This document shows positions 25,466 to 34,241 of a stretch of 48,687 bases of DNA, piece after piece. A program made the position numbers and the translations under genes. This DNA is from Streptomyces africanus. Lineage in GTDB: Bacteria > Actinomycetota > Actinomycetes > Streptomycetales > Streptomycetaceae. The stretch covers positions 1-48,687 of the forward strand of contig NZ_MUKA01000028.1 in NCBI RefSeq assembly GCF_002150735.1. The letters run 5' to 3'. How positions within the stretch are numbered: position 1 is the stretch's first letter; each line of letters begins with the position of its first letter. The notes below the pieces were generated by a model. That model saw only the letters and a program-made list of their open reading frames with translations, had not been told where the DNA came from and did not search any database.

Positions 25466-26093
25466 GGATGACGCCGGAGTGCGTGCGGACCAGTTCGACC
25501 ACGTGGGCGGGGGCTTTTTCAGGTGATCCGGCGTCGTAGGGCGGCTGCGGGTCGTACTCGGCGGCGAGCTGGACGATCTGCGCGTGGGTGTCGCCCGCGA
25601 TCCGGCCCAGCAGGGTCAGTCCCATGTCGATGCCGGCGGAGACGCCGGCCGCGGTGACGTACTTGCCGTCGGTGACGACCCGCTCCCCCGTCGGCTCGGC
25701 GCCGTGGCGCTTCAGCTCCTCCAGGGCCAGCCAGTGGGAGGTCGCGCGGCGGCCCCGGAGCAGTCCGGCGGCGGCGAGCAGCAGGGAGCCGGTGCACACG
25801 GACGTCGTCCAGGTGCTGCCGGCGTCGGCGGAGCGCAGCCAGGTGAGCAGGGGGCCGTCCGCCGCGAGCGGGAGCGGGCCCGGGCCGCCGGGGACCACGA
25901 TGATGTCGGGGTTCGGTACCTCGGCCAGGGTCCGGTCGGCGACGAGGGCGAGGTTGCCGGACTCGTTCCGTACGGGGCCGCTCTCCTCGGCGACGAAGAC
26001 GGTCTCCGCGTCCGGGAGCCGGCCGAGGGTCTCATAGGGGCCCACGGCGTCGAGGGCGGTGAAGCGGTCGTAGAGGACGATGGCGATCTGCAT
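25458..26093 (-). CDS. DJ-1/PfpI family protein
   Basis: This 211-residue protein is a single class I glutamine-amidotransferase-like domain. It has VVPGGPGPL at about 66-74 and the elbow cysteine C100 in TTSVCTGSLLLAAAG, as in isonitrile hydratases and PfpI relatives. No DNA-binding domain is present, unlike the GlxA-type gene just upstream, to which its N-terminal domain is clearly similar. Only 29 bases separate the two, so they probably share a transcript. Substrate unknown. Confidence 0.88.
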   Translation of the reverse strand: MQIAIVLYDRFTALDAVGPYETLGRLPDAETVFVAEESGPVRNESGNLALVADRTLAEVPNPDIIVVPGGPGPLPLAADGPLLTWLRSADAGSTWTTSVCTGSLLLAAAGLLRGRRATSHWLALEELKRHGAEPTGERVVTDGKYVTAAGVSAGIDMGLTLLGRIAGDTHAQIVQLAAEYDPQPPYDAGSPEKAPAHVVELVRTHSGVILT

Positions 26094-26122
26094 GGGACCC
26101 TTCCGGTCGGGTGGGGTGGGGG

Positions 26123-27082
26123 TCAGGACGTCGTCGCCGGGCGGAAGCGCCGGCGGTACTCCGCTGGGGGCGTGCCCAGAGCCTTGACGAAGGCGCGGCG
26201 CATGGCCTCGGGGGTGCCGTAGCCGCTGGTGCGGGAGATCTCCTCGATGCCGTCGGCGGTGTCCTCCAGCAGGCGGCGGGCGTGTTCGAGGCGGACCCGG
26301 TCCACGTACCGGCCCGGCGTCATACCGGTCTCGGACCGGAAGGCCCGGGCGAAGTGGCGGGGCGACAGACGGGCGCGGGCGGCGAGGGCCCCGACGGAGA
26401 GGTCGGCGTCGGGGCGTTCGGCGATGAAGCGCTGGACCTCCCTCAGGGGCTCGCGGTGTGCGATCTGGGCCGCGAGCTGGGCGCTGAACTGCGCCTGGTT
26501 CCCGGGCCGGCGCAGGAACACGACCAGGTGGCGGGCGATGGTGAGGGCGGCGTCCCGGCCCAGGTCCTCCTCCACCAGGGCGAGGGCGAGGTCGATGCCG
26601 GCGGTGACACCGGCCGAGGTGGCGATGTGTCCGTCGCGTACGTAGACGGGGTCGGGGTCGATCTCGACGGCCGGGTGGTCGCGGGCGAGCCGGTCGCAGT
26701 ACGCCCAGTGGGTCGTGGCCCGGCGGCCGTCCAGCAGGCCGGCCGCGGCGAGCACGGACGCGCCGGTGCACACGGAGACCAGGCGGGCGGCGCGCGGCCC
26801 GTGCTCGCGCACCCAGTCGACCAGACGCGGGTCGGGGCGCAGGCTGCCCGTGCCGCCGGGGACGAGGAGGATGTCCGGGTCGGGCGCGGTGGCCAGGGAC
26901 ACGTCCGGCACGAGGGTCAGACCGCTGGTGGTCCGCACGGGCGCGCCGTCCAAAGACGCCGTGCGGATCCGGTACGCGCCCGGCGAGAGCAGTTCCGCGC
27001 CCGCGAAGACCTCCACGGGCCCGGTGACGTCGAGGCTCTGCACGCCCTCGAAGAGGACGGCGAGAATGGTGCGCTGGGCCAT
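26123..27082 (-). CDS. GlxA-type transcriptional regulator (DJ-1/PfpI domain plus AraC HTH)
   Basis: The 319-residue protein has an N-terminal PfpI-like domain (LVPGGTGSL at about 73-81, C105 in VSVCTGASVLAAAG) and a C-terminal AraC-type double helix-turn-helix (LSPRHFARAFRSETGMTPG, then YGTPEAMRRAFVKALGTPP). The enzyme-like domain probably senses a ligand rather than catalysing. Likely targets are its own operon with the PfpI gene and possibly the divergent gene at 27197. The ATG at 27082 gives a typical GlxA N-terminus. Confidence 0.93.
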   Translation of the reverse strand: MAQRTILAVLFEGVQSLDVTGPVEVFAGAELLSPGAYRIRTASLDGAPVRTTSGLTLVPDVSLATAPDPDILLVPGGTGSLRPDPRLVDWVREHGPRAARLVSVCTGASVLAAAGLLDGRRATTHWAYCDRLARDHPAVEIDPDPVYVRDGHIATSAGVTAGIDLALALVEEDLGRDAALTIARHLVVFLRRPGNQAQFSAQLAAQIAHREPLREVQRFIAERPDADLSVGALAARARLSPRHFARAFRSETGMTPGRYVDRVRLEHARRLLEDTADGIEEISRTSGYGTPEAMRRAFVKALGTPPAEYRRRFRPATTS

Positions 27083-27169
27083 GCCGTCGATTCTTCGCGG
27101 GCCCGGAGTGTGGCCGCAATGACGAGGTCCCCACCTTTTCTGCCATGACGCCCGCGACCCTAGAGGGCA

Positions 27170-27185
27170 TACCAAGCGGTTGGTA
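27170..27185. promoter_or_regulatory. TetR-type operator candidate upstream of the SCO6745-family gene
   Basis: taccaagcggttggta is an inverted repeat with perfect six-base arms and a 4-base centre. It overlaps the TAACCT -10-like box (27184-27189) of the plus-strand gene starting at 27197. The pattern ACCAA-n4-TTGGT is common among operators of TetR-family repressors. No TetR gene is in the window. Confidence 0.55.
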
Positions 27186-27196
27186 ACCTGCCGGGC

Positions 27197-28066
27197 ATGA
27201 CGACTGCCGCCCTTGAGCCGCGCGCCGGCCGACGCTGCCACAACGTGCTCAACTCCCTGCATTCCACGCACTACTTCTCGCCCGATGTGGGCCGGGAACT
27301 GGGTGCCGTCGGGGTCACCGACCCCCGGGCCGTGAACTTCGCCGTGCGCGCCGCCGCCCTCGGGCCGGTCGGGGCCGGGGCGGTGGCCGCGGCTTTCTAC
27401 AACTACAAGTACGAGCTGGTGGCCCGGTACGTGCCGGCGGTGTGGGAGACCGCCACACCCGGCCAGGTGCTGGCGGCACGCGCGCGTGCGGTCGACGCGA
27501 CGCTGCGCCGGCTGCTGGGCGAAGAGGCCGTGGCGTCGGCCGAGATGGCCGAGGCCGCGAAGCTCGCGCTGCGCGCCGCCGAGGCGTGTTCGCGCGGGGC
27601 GCGGCCGCTCTACGCCGCCCATGCCGACCTGCCCGTCCCCGAGGAGCCGCATCTCGCGTACTGGCATGCGGCGACCCTGCTGCGCGAGCACCGGGGCGAC
27701 GGGCATCTGGCCGTGCTGATGTCCGCGGGGCTGGACGGGCTGGAGGCCATGGTGACCCACACGGCGACGGGCAAGGGCATGACACCGAAGTGGGTCTTCG
27801 GCACCCGCGGCTGGAACCAGGAGGACTGGGACGCGGCGACGGGCCGGCTGCGTGAGCGCGGGCTGCTGGACGCGGCCGGCGAGCTCACCGAGCGCGGTGC
27901 CGCCCTGCGCGAGGAGATCGAGCAGGAGACGGACCGCCTGGACCGGGCCCCGTACGAGCACCTGGGCGCGCAGGGGGTGGCGCGGCTGACCGAGCTGGGG
28001 GCGGGGTTCGCGCAGGCGGCGCTCAAGGCCGGGGCGTATCCGGCGGACCTGCTCGGCAAGCGCTGA
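27197..28066 (+). CDS. SCO6745 family protein, probable helix-turn-helix protein
   Basis: The biochemical role is unknown. The 289-residue protein is of the family named after S. coelicolor SCO6745 (from memory). The N-terminal part contains HSTHYFSPDV and the NYKYELVARYVPAVWE segment. The C-terminal half has a winged-helix-like stretch (NQEDWDAATGRLRERGLLDA, then AGELTERGAALREEIE), as in MarR-like proteins. It is divergent from the GlxA-type regulator and starts 11 bases after a perfect inverted repeat. No ribosome site precedes the ATG, consistent with a leaderless transcript. Confidence 0.8.
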   Translation: MTTAALEPRAGRRCHNVLNSLHSTHYFSPDVGRELGAVGVTDPRAVNFAVRAAALGPVGAGAVAAAFYNYKYELVARYVPAVWETATPGQVLAARARAVDATLRRLLGEEAVASAEMAEAAKLALRAAEACSRGARPLYAAHADLPVPEEPHLAYWHAATLLREHRGDGHLAVLMSAGLDGLEAMVTHTATGKGMTPKWVFGTRGWNQEDWDAATGRLRERGLLDAAGELTERGAALREEIEQETDRLDRAPYEHLGAQGVARLTELGAGFAQAALKAGAYPADLLGKR

Positions 28067-28140
28067 CCGGGGGGTGCCCACGGTCCGGGCACACGTGCGG
28101 GGCCGTGACGCATAGTGAGGCTTTGGCGAGGTACCCGGTC

Positions 28141-28165
28141 TCTCCCGGCCGCTGCGGTCGGGAGA
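28141..28165 (+). promoter_or_regulatory. Leader hairpin before the LPFR small protein
   Basis: tctcccg/cgggaga arms, extended inward by gcc/ggt pairing, form a stem of about ten base pairs with a 5-base loop. It ends six bases before the GGGGAG ribosome site of the gene at 28181. It could influence translation or stability of that short mRNA. Confidence 0.5.
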
Positions 28166-28180
28166 GGAAAGGGGAGTTAC

Positions 28181-28312
28181 GTGTTCCGTGCCATTGCAGA
28201 CGTGCTGCGCCAGATCGGCGGCGCCATCGCCACCGTCGTCACCCTGCCCTTCCGGGCCCTGGCCCGGCTCTTCGGCGGCGCTTCGTCCTCGACCCGCAGC
28301 CGCAGGGTCTGA
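28181..28312 (+). CDS. LPFR motif small protein
   Basis: This 43-residue protein belongs to a family of short Streptomyces proteins named after the LPFR motif (from memory). It starts with GTG at 28181, four bases after a strong GGGGAG, and shows one amphipathic/hydrophobic stretch (VLRQIGGAIATVVTLPFRAL) followed by a basic tail (STRSRR). The stretch could be a membrane-binding helix. Function is unknown. A hairpin directly precedes the ribosome site and 129 bases separate its stop from tex. The next stretch holds direct repeats of gagccgcgggg and a short ggttc/gaacc stem that may terminate it. Confidence 0.85.
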   Translation: MFRAIADVLRQIGGAIATVVTLPFRALARLFGGASSSTRSRRV

Positions 28313-28441
28313 GCCGCGGGGCCGGAGCCGCGGGGTTCCGACAAGAACCGTCCCGACCTGCCGGGTGCCGCCCTGCCCCCGAGTGTCGGTGTCACCTGCC
28401 ACAATTGCCGCGCAACCTCAGTGGAGAAGGCGGTACGGGAC

Positions 28442-30832
28442 GTGACGACACCCGGGTCCCTCGAAGTAGGGTCCATCGAAGGCAGGATCGCCGAGGAACT
28501 CGGCGTACGGGAGCGGCAGGTCAGGGCTGCCGTGGAGCTGCTCGACAGCGGTTCTACGGTGCCCTTCATCGCCCGCTACCGCAAGGAAGCGACCGAGATG
28601 CTCGACGATGCGCAACTGCGCACCGTCGAGGAGCGGCTGCGCTATCTGCGGGAGCTGGAGGAGCGGCGGACGGCGATCCTGGAGTCGGTGCGCGAGCAGG
28701 GCAAGCTCACCGAGGAACTTCAGGCGCGGATCCGGGGCGCGGAGACCAAGGCGCGCCTGGAGGACATCTACCTCCCGTACAAGCCCAAGCGGCGCACCAA
28801 GGCGCAGATCGCGCGCGAGGCCGGTCTCGAGCCGCTGGCGGAGGGGCTGCTCGGCGATCCGACCGTCGAGCCCCTCGCCGCGGCCGCCGCGTTCGTCGAC
28901 GCCGACAAGGGCGTCGCCGATCCGCAGGCGGCCCTCGACGGCGCCCGGGCGATCCTCACCGAGCGGTTCTCGGAAGACGCCGACCTGATCGGCGAGCTGC
29001 GCGAGCGCATGTGGGTGCGCGGGCGGCTGGCCGCCAAGGTGCGGGACGGCAAGGAGGAGGCGGGCGCGAAGTTCGCCGACTACTTCGACTTCGCCGAGCC
29101 GTTCACGGAGCTCCCCTCGCACCGCATCCTGGCGATGCTGCGCGGCGAGAAGGAGGAGGTCCTCGACCTCGTCCTGGAGCCCGAGGAGCCGACCGACGGC
29201 CCGTCGTCGTACGAGGGCATGGTCGCGCACCGGTTCCGGATCGCCGACCGGGGCCGCCCGGGCGACAAGTGGCTGCTGGACACGGTCCGCTGGGCCTGGC
29301 GTACCCGCATCCTCGTCCACCTCGGCATCGACCTCAGGCTGCGGCTGCGCACGGCCGCCGAGGACGAGGCGGTGCGGGTCTTCGCGGCGAACCTGCGCGA
29401 CCTGCTGCTCGCCGCCCCGGCGGGCACGCGTGCGACGCTCGGGCTGGACCCCGGTTTCCGTACGGGTGTGAAGGTCGCCGTCGTCGACGCGACCGGCAAG
29501 GTCGTCGCCACGGACGTCATCCACCCGCACGTCCCGGCCAACCGGTGGGACGAGGCCATCGCCAAGCTGGCCCGGCTCGCGAAGGAGCACGCGGTCGAGC
29601 TGATCGCCATCGGCAACGGCACGGCGTCCCGCGAGACCGACAAGCTCGCCGGGGAACTGATCACCAAGCACCCGGAGCTGAAGCTCACGAAGGTGATGGT
29701 GTCCGAGGCCGGCGCGTCCGTGTACTCGGCGTCCGCCTTCGCCTCGCAGGAGCTGCCCGACATGGACGTGTCGCTGCGCGGCGCCGTGTCGATCGCCCGG
29801 CGGCTCCAGGACCCGCTGGCCGAGCTGGTGAAGATCGACCCGAAGTCGATCGGTGTCGGCCAGTACCAGCACGACCTGTCCGAGGTGAAGCTGTCGCGTT
29901 CGCTGGACGCGGTGGTGGAGGACTGTGTGAACGGCGTGGGCGTGGACGTCAACACGGCGTCGGCCCCGCTGCTCTCCCGGGTCTCCGGCATCACCTCCGG
30001 GCTCGCCGAGAACATCGTGGCGCACCGGGACGCCAACGGTCCGTTCACGTCCCGCGGTGAGCTGAAGAAGGTGGCGCGGCTGGGCCCGAAGGCCTACGAG
30101 CAGTGCGCGGGCTTCCTGCGGATCCGCGGCGGTGACGACCCGCTGGACGCGTCCAGCGTGCACCCGGAGGCCTACCCGGTGGTCCGGCGCATGGTGAAGA
30201 CCGCCGGGCAGGAGGTCGCGGGGCTCATCGGCAACACGGCGGTGCTGCGCTCGCTGAAGCCGCAGGACTTCGTGGACGAGACGTTCGGTCTGCCGACGGT
30301 CACGGACATCCTCAAGGAGCTGGAGAAGCCCGGCCGCGACCCGCGTCCGGCCTTCAAGACGGCCGCCTTCAAGGAGGGCGTGGAGAAGATCTCGGACCTC
30401 TCGTCCGGGATGGTCCTGGAGGGCGTCGTGACGAACGTCGCCGCGTTCGGCGCGTTCGTGGACGTCGGGGTCCACCAGGACGGTCTGGTGCACGTGTCCG
30501 CGATGTCGAAGACGTTCGTCAAGGATCCGCGGGACGTGGTGAAGCCCGGTGACATCGTCAAGGTGAAGGTCCTCGACGTCGACATCCCGCGCAAGCGGAT
30601 CTCGCTGACGCTGCGCCTGGACGACGAGGCGGCACCGCAGGGGCAGGGCGGCTCCGGCGAGCGCCGGCAGCGCGGTGGGCGTCCGCCGCAGCAGCGGCAG
30701 GGCGGCGCCGCGGGGCGCCGTGGCGGCGGTGGGGGTGGCGGTTCGCGTCAGGCGCCTCCGCCTGCCAACGGGGCGATGGCCGACGCGTTGCGCCGCGCGG
30801 GCCTGGTCGACCCCAAGAACGGCAAGCGTTGA
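28442..30832 (+). CDS. tex: Tex family RNA-binding transcription accessory protein
   Basis: Tex proteins bind nucleic acid and associate with transcription. Domain order in the 796 residues: N-terminal helical Tex domain with [16 protein letters not shown] near 40-55, YqgF-like RNase H fold starting near [17 protein letters not shown] (about 335), helix-hairpin-helix region ([15 protein letters not shown], then [13 protein letters not shown]) near 500-550, and an S1 RNA-binding domain ([20 protein letters not shown]) near 655-725. A Gly/Arg/Gln-rich tail of about 50 residues follows, ending in a short conserved [16 protein letters not shown] peptide. I take the GTG at 28442; an in-frame GTG 21 bases upstream is possible. 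It is monocistronic and followed by a palindromic repeat and terminator. Confidence 0.95.
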   Translation: MTTPGSLEVGSIEGRIAEELGVRERQVRAAVELLDSGSTVPFIARYRKEATEMLDDAQLRTVEERLRYLRELEERRTAILESVREQGKLTEELQARIRGAETKARLEDIYLPYKPKRRTKAQIAREAGLEPLAEGLLGDPTVEPLAAAAAFVDADKGVADPQAALDGARAILTERFSEDADLIGELRERMWVRGRLAAKVRDGKEEAGAKFADYFDFAEPFTELPSHRILAMLRGEKEEVLDLVLEPEEPTDGPSSYEGMVAHRFRIADRGRPGDKWLLDTVRWAWRTRILVHLGIDLRLRLRTAAEDEAVRVFAANLRDLLLAAPAGTRATLGLDPGFRTGVKVAVVDATGKVVATDVIHPHVPANRWDEAIAKLARLAKEHAVELIAIGNGTASRETDKLAGELITKHPELKLTKVMVSEAGASVYSASAFASQELPDMDVSLRGAVSIARRLQDPLAELVKIDPKSIGVGQYQHDLSEVKLSRSLDAVVEDCVNGVGVDVNTASAPLLSRVSGITSGLAENIVAHRDANGPFTSRGELKKVARLGPKAYEQCAGFLRIRGGDDPLDASSVHPEAYPVVRRMVKTAGQEVAGLIGNTAVLRSLKPQDFVDETFGLPTVTDILKELEKPGRDPRPAFKTAAFKEGVEKISDLSSGMVLEGVVTNVAAFGAFVDVGVHQDGLVHVSAMSKTFVKDPRDVVKPGDIVKVKVLDVDIPRKRISLTLRLDDEAAPQGQGGSGERRQRGGRPPQQRQGGAAGRRGGGGGGGSRQAPPPANGAMADALRRAGLVDPKNGKR

Positions 30833-30844
30833 CGGTTCGGCTGT

Positions 30845-30885
30845 GGGGAGCTGCGGGTCCGTTGTGGCTGGTCGCGCAGTTCCCC
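30845..30885 (+). repeat. Streptomyces-type intergenic palindromic repeat
   Basis: ggggagctgcg (30845-30855) pairs with cgcagttcccc (30875-30885), with one G-T pair. The loop and right arm contain ggctggtcgcgcagttcccc, a sequence I recognise as recurring between genes in many Streptomyces genomes. Function is not established; termination or mRNA-end protection is the usual guess. Confidence 0.75.
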
Positions 30886-30891
30886 GCGCCC

Positions 30892-30919
30892 CTGAAAGCG
30901 GCGCTGCGCGCCCTTTCAG
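30892..30919 (+). terminator. Terminator after tex
   Basis: ctgaaag and ggcgc arms pair with gcgcc and ctttcag around a tgc loop, with one bulged c. Stem length is 12. It follows the palindromic repeat directly and ends 16 bases before the next ATG, so the next gene's promoter must lie within or very near it. Confidence 0.8.
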
Positions 30920-30935
30920 ATCTAGAGTGGCCGGT

Positions 30936-31493
30936 ATGTCTGCTTCGCGTGTCATCACCTGGGACGTGTCCGCGAGCCGGGGGTTCGAGACCGCTTGGGT
31001 CGAGCACGGGGATGGAGTCATGCGGGCGCGCGGGCGGGCCGTCGGAACCGTCCCCGAGCCGTACTGGATCTCGTACGAGCTCGAAACCGCTGAAGGGTTC
31101 GTGACCCGGCGGCTGAGCGTCACGGTGGAGACAGGGGCGCAGGACCGCGTCCTCGACCTGCGGCACGACGGTCAGGGCGGGTGGACCGCGGACGGCGAGC
31201 CGCTGCCCGGCGTCGACGGCGCCCTCGACTGCGATCTGGGGCTGTGTCCGCTCACCAACACCATGCCGGTGCTCCGGTACGGGCTGCATCAGGCGCCCGG
31301 CGAACGGGAGTTCCTGATGGCCTGGGTGTCGGTGCCGGACCTGGCGGTGCGGCCGTCCCGGCAGACGTACACGCATCTCGGCCCCGGGCGGGTCCGGTTC
31401 GCCTCCGGCGACTTCCGCAGCGATCTGGAGTTCGACGAGGAGGGGTACGTCGTGGAGTACCCCTCGCTGGCCAGTCGGCTGACGGCCCGTTAG
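30936..31493 (+). CDS. Putative glycolipid-binding domain protein
   Basis: This 185-residue cytosolic protein of the putative glycolipid-binding family has typical segments WDVSASRGFETAWVE near the N-terminus, YELETAEGFVTRRLSV in the middle and GVDGALDCDLGLCPLTNTMP near 92-111. Family members appear to bind long-chain lipids through a beta-barrel-like fold, but the physiological ligand is not known. The ATG at 30936 has no good ribosome site. Its stop overlaps the stop of the convergent ABC-F gene. Confidence 0.8.
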   Translation: MSASRVITWDVSASRGFETAWVEHGDGVMRARGRAVGTVPEPYWISYELETAEGFVTRRLSVTVETGAQDRVLDLRHDGQGGWTADGEPLPGVDGALDCDLGLCPLTNTMPVLRYGLHQAPGEREFLMAWVSVPDLAVRPSRQTYTHLGPGRVRFASGDFRSDLEFDEEGYVVEYPSLASRLTAR

Positions 31494-33130
31494 CGCTCGG
31501 TCACCTTGCCGTCCGCCACCTCCAGGCGGCGGGTGACGCGTACGGCGTCGAGCATGCGGCGGTCGTGGGTGACCAGCAGGAGGGTGCCCTCGTAGGAGTC
31601 GAGCGCGGACTCCAACTGCTCGATGGCGGGCAGGTCGAGGTGGTTGGTCGGCTCGTCGAGGACCAGGAGGTTGACGCCGCGGCCCTGGAGCAGCGCCAGG
31701 GCGGCTCGGGTGCGCTCGCCCGGGGAGAGGGTCGCCGCGGGGCGCAGGACGTGGTGCGACTTGAGGCCGAACTTGGCCAGGAGGGTGCGGACCTCGGCCG
31801 GTTCGGTGTCCGGGACGGCCGCGCGGAAGGCGTCCATCAAGGGCTCCTGGCCGTGGAAGAGCTTGCGGGCCTGGTCGACCTCGCCGAGCAGGACGCCCGA
31901 GCCGAGGGCCGCGTGCCCGGCGTCGAGCGGGACGCGGCCGAGCAGGGCGGCGAGCAGGGTGGACTTGCCGGCGCCGTTCGCGCCCGTCACCGCCACCCGG
32001 TCCGCCCAGTCGATCTGGAGGGACACCGGACCGAGGACGAAGCCGCCGCGGCGCACCTCGGCGTCCCGCAGGGTCGCGACGACGGCGCCCGAGCGCGGGG
32101 CCGACGCGATCTCCATGCGCAGTTCCCACTCCTTGCGGGGCTCCTCGACGACGTCCAGCCGCTCGATCATGCGCTGGGTCTGCCGCGCTTTCGCGGCCTG
32201 TTTCTCGCTGGCCTCGCTGCGGAACTTGCGGCCGATCTTGTCGTTGTCGTTGCCCGCCTTGCGGCGCGCGTTCTTCACGCCCTTGTCCATCCAGGAGCGC
32301 TGCGTCTGCGCGCGGTCCTGGAGGGCCGCCTTCTTGTCGGCGTACTCCTCGAACTCGTCGCGGGCGTGCCGGCGCGCCACCTCCCGCTCTTCCAGATAGG
32401 CCTCGTAGCCACCGCCGTAGAGGTTGATCTGCCGCTGGGCGAGGTCGAGTTCGAGGACCTTGGTGACCGTGCGGGTGAGGAACTCGCGGTCGTGGCTGAC
32501 GACGACCGTCCCGGCGCGCAGGCCGCTCACGAAGCGTTCGAGGCGCTCCAGGCCGTCCAGGTCGAGGTCGTTGGTGGGCTCGTCGAGGAGGAAGACGTCG
32601 TAGCGGGACAGGAGCAGGGAGGCGAGGCCGGCGCGGGCGGCCTGGCCGCCGGACAGCGACGTCATCAGCTGGTCCAGGTCGACCGCGAGGCCCAGGGAGT
32701 CGGCGACCTCCTCGGCGCGTTCGTCGAGGTCGGCGCCGCCGAGTCCGAGCCAGCGCTCCAGGCTCGTGGCGTAGGCGTCGTCGGCGCCGGGTGCCCCGTC
32801 GACCAGGGCCTGGGTCGCCTCGTCCATGGTCCGCTGGGCCTCGGCGACGCCGGTGCGGCGGGCCAGGAACGCCCGTACGGTCTCGCCGGGGCGGCGGTCC
32901 GGCTCCTGGGGCAGGTGGCCGACGGTGGCGGTCGGCGGGGACAGGCGCAGCTCGCCCTGCTCGGGGGCGGTGAGTCCGGCGAGCATCCTGAGCAGGGTGG
33001 ACTTGCCGGCGCCGTTGGCTCCGACCAGGCCGATCACGTCGCCGGGCGCGACGACGAGGTCGAGTCCGGTGAACAGGGAGCGGTCGCCGTGGCCGGCGGC
33101 GAGGTTCTTGGCGACGAGGGTGGCAGTCAT
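31490..33130 (-). CDS. ABC-F family ATPase
   Basis: The 546-residue soluble protein has two ABC domains and no membrane segment. Both Walker A motifs read GANGAGKST (about 38-46 and again near 390). The signatures are LSGGQ (first) and LSPGE (second), with LDEPTNDLD and LDEPTNHLD Walker B regions. A long, basic, charged linker near 260-330 (KKAALQDRAQTQRSW onward) is the ribosome-interacting part in this family. Related proteins act on the ribosome as translation factors or give resistance to ribosome-targeting antibiotics. No biosynthetic cluster is adjacent, so a housekeeping role is as likely as resistance. Confidence 0.92.
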   Translation of the reverse strand: MTATLVAKNLAAGHGDRSLFTGLDLVVAPGDVIGLVGANGAGKSTLLRMLAGLTAPEQGELRLSPPTATVGHLPQEPDRRPGETVRAFLARRTGVAEAQRTMDEATQALVDGAPGADDAYATSLERWLGLGGADLDERAEEVADSLGLAVDLDQLMTSLSGGQAARAGLASLLLSRYDVFLLDEPTNDLDLDGLERLERFVSGLRAGTVVVSHDREFLTRTVTKVLELDLAQRQINLYGGGYEAYLEEREVARRHARDEFEEYADKKAALQDRAQTQRSWMDKGVKNARRKAGNDNDKIGRKFRSEASEKQAAKARQTQRMIERLDVVEEPRKEWELRMEIASAPRSGAVVATLRDAEVRRGGFVLGPVSLQIDWADRVAVTGANGAGKSTLLAALLGRVPLDAGHAALGSGVLLGEVDQARKLFHGQEPLMDAFRAAVPDTEPAEVRTLLAKFGLKSHHVLRPAATLSPGERTRAALALLQGRGVNLLVLDEPTNHLDLPAIEQLESALDSYEGTLLLVTHDRRMLDAVRVTRRLEVADGKVTER

Positions 33131-33155
33131 CAGAACGCCGATCTTAATGGGCCCC

Positions 33156-34175
33156 TCAGTGAGTGACCGCCGTCACCAGGACACCTCCGGACGTGCGCGC
33201 CACGACGAAGGACGGTCCCTTGACCGCCCTGGCGTCGAGAGCGATGCGGTGGCGGCCCGGTTCCAGGACGCCGTCGAAGATCTCGTGGGTGCGGGTGCGG
33301 GAGAACCGGTCGAGGCGGTACGCGGTGAGGGTGACCCGGCAGGCGGAGGTGATCTCCACGTCGGCCTCGCCGTCGGTGGCGGTCAGGCCGGTGAGGCGGC
33401 GCTGCTCCAGCGGGCTGCGGTCCAGGGCGTGTTCGACCTGCGCGACGAGGAGGGGGACGATCGGGGCGAGACCGTCGACGCGGGCGACGGGGACCTCGGC
33501 GCGTTCGAAGGCGCGGCGGACGGCGGCACGTTGCTGGTCGCCGGTCCCGGGCGCGAAGGCGACGGCGCCGTAGCCGCGCAGTTCGTCGGCGGGCACGTGG
33601 TCGGCGTCGTGGGCGATGTCGGCGCCGACGCCGATGGTGCGGAGCGCCGCGGCGAGCTTGGCCAGGACGGCGACGCGGGCGCCGATCAGCAGGACGCGGC
33701 GACGGGGGTCCGGGGCGGAGCCGTTGAGCAGGGCGCTCAGCGCGGCACGGTACTCGGCGCCGCGGAAGCGGAACGGGCCGATGCCGTGGTAGCCGTTGAG
33801 CTCCAGGTCGGCGTGTTCCTCGGTCTGCCAGGCGAAGTCCCGCCAGATGACGTCCTCGCCGTCCGGCTGGATGACGGCGGTGACGGCGCCGCAGGCCAGG
33901 TCCTCGCACTCAGGGCAGCCGTAGACGACGTAGCGGCCGCCGGGCAGCGGTGCCGGGCTCTCCAGGAGCAGGCTGCGGACCTGCGCGGTGAAGATCGCGG
34001 GTGGTACGTCGGAGGCGAGCGGGGAGACCGCGTCGAGGTCGGAGAGCCGGAACAGCAGCGGGCGTCCGTCGACGATGAAGTCCACGAAGTCCCGGTGGAT
34101 CCGGTAACCGCCGTCGGTGACTCCGCCGGCCCGCATCGCGGGTGCCAGGCCGAAGGTCGTGTACTCGGCACACAT
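33156..34175 (-). CDS. Conserved three-part protein of unknown function with a CxxCx4C motif
   Basis: I do not recognise a characterised family. The 339 residues divide into an N-terminal domain with a possible metal site (C87, C90, C95 in YGCPECEDLACG), a middle alpha/beta domain resembling a Rossmann fold (RRVLLIGARVAVLAKLAAAL at about 164-183, then a charged helix), and a C-terminal beta-rich domain (VTLTAYRLDRFSRTRTHEIF, then EPGRHRIALDARAV). No signal peptide is present. It lies 25 bases beyond the ABC-F start on the same strand, so it is transcribed first of the two. It is divergent from the amino-acid-oxidase-like gene with a 66-base shared promoter region. Confidence 0.75.
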   Translation of the reverse strand: MCAEYTTFGLAPAMRAGGVTDGGYRIHRDFVDFIVDGRPLLFRLSDLDAVSPLASDVPPAIFTAQVRSLLLESPAPLPGGRYVVYGCPECEDLACGAVTAVIQPDGEDVIWRDFAWQTEEHADLELNGYHGIGPFRFRGAEYRAALSALLNGSAPDPRRRVLLIGARVAVLAKLAAALRTIGVGADIAHDADHVPADELRGYGAVAFAPGTGDQQRAAVRRAFERAEVPVARVDGLAPIVPLLVAQVEHALDRSPLEQRRLTGLTATDGEADVEITSACRVTLTAYRLDRFSRTRTHEIFDGVLEPGRHRIALDARAVKGPSFVVARTSGGVLVTAVTH

Positions 34176-34241
34176 ACGGTGAGTATTCCCACACCGCGCG
34201 TGATGTGAGCACGGCATGGCACATTCCGCTACGGTCCGGGC
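34176..34241. promoter_or_regulatory. Short divergent promoter region with two likely leaderless starts
   Basis: Only 66 bases separate the two start codons. On the plus strand TACGGT (34230-34235) lies 6 bases from the ATG. On the minus strand AATACT also lies 6 bases from its ATG. Both distances fit transcription starting at the ATG itself. The -35 boxes are weak. Confidence 0.4.

Noticed and set aside
31490..33130. ABC-F gene as an antibiotic self-resistance marker of a biosynthetic cluster
   Set aside because: No polyketide, peptide synthetase or other antibiotic assembly genes are nearby.
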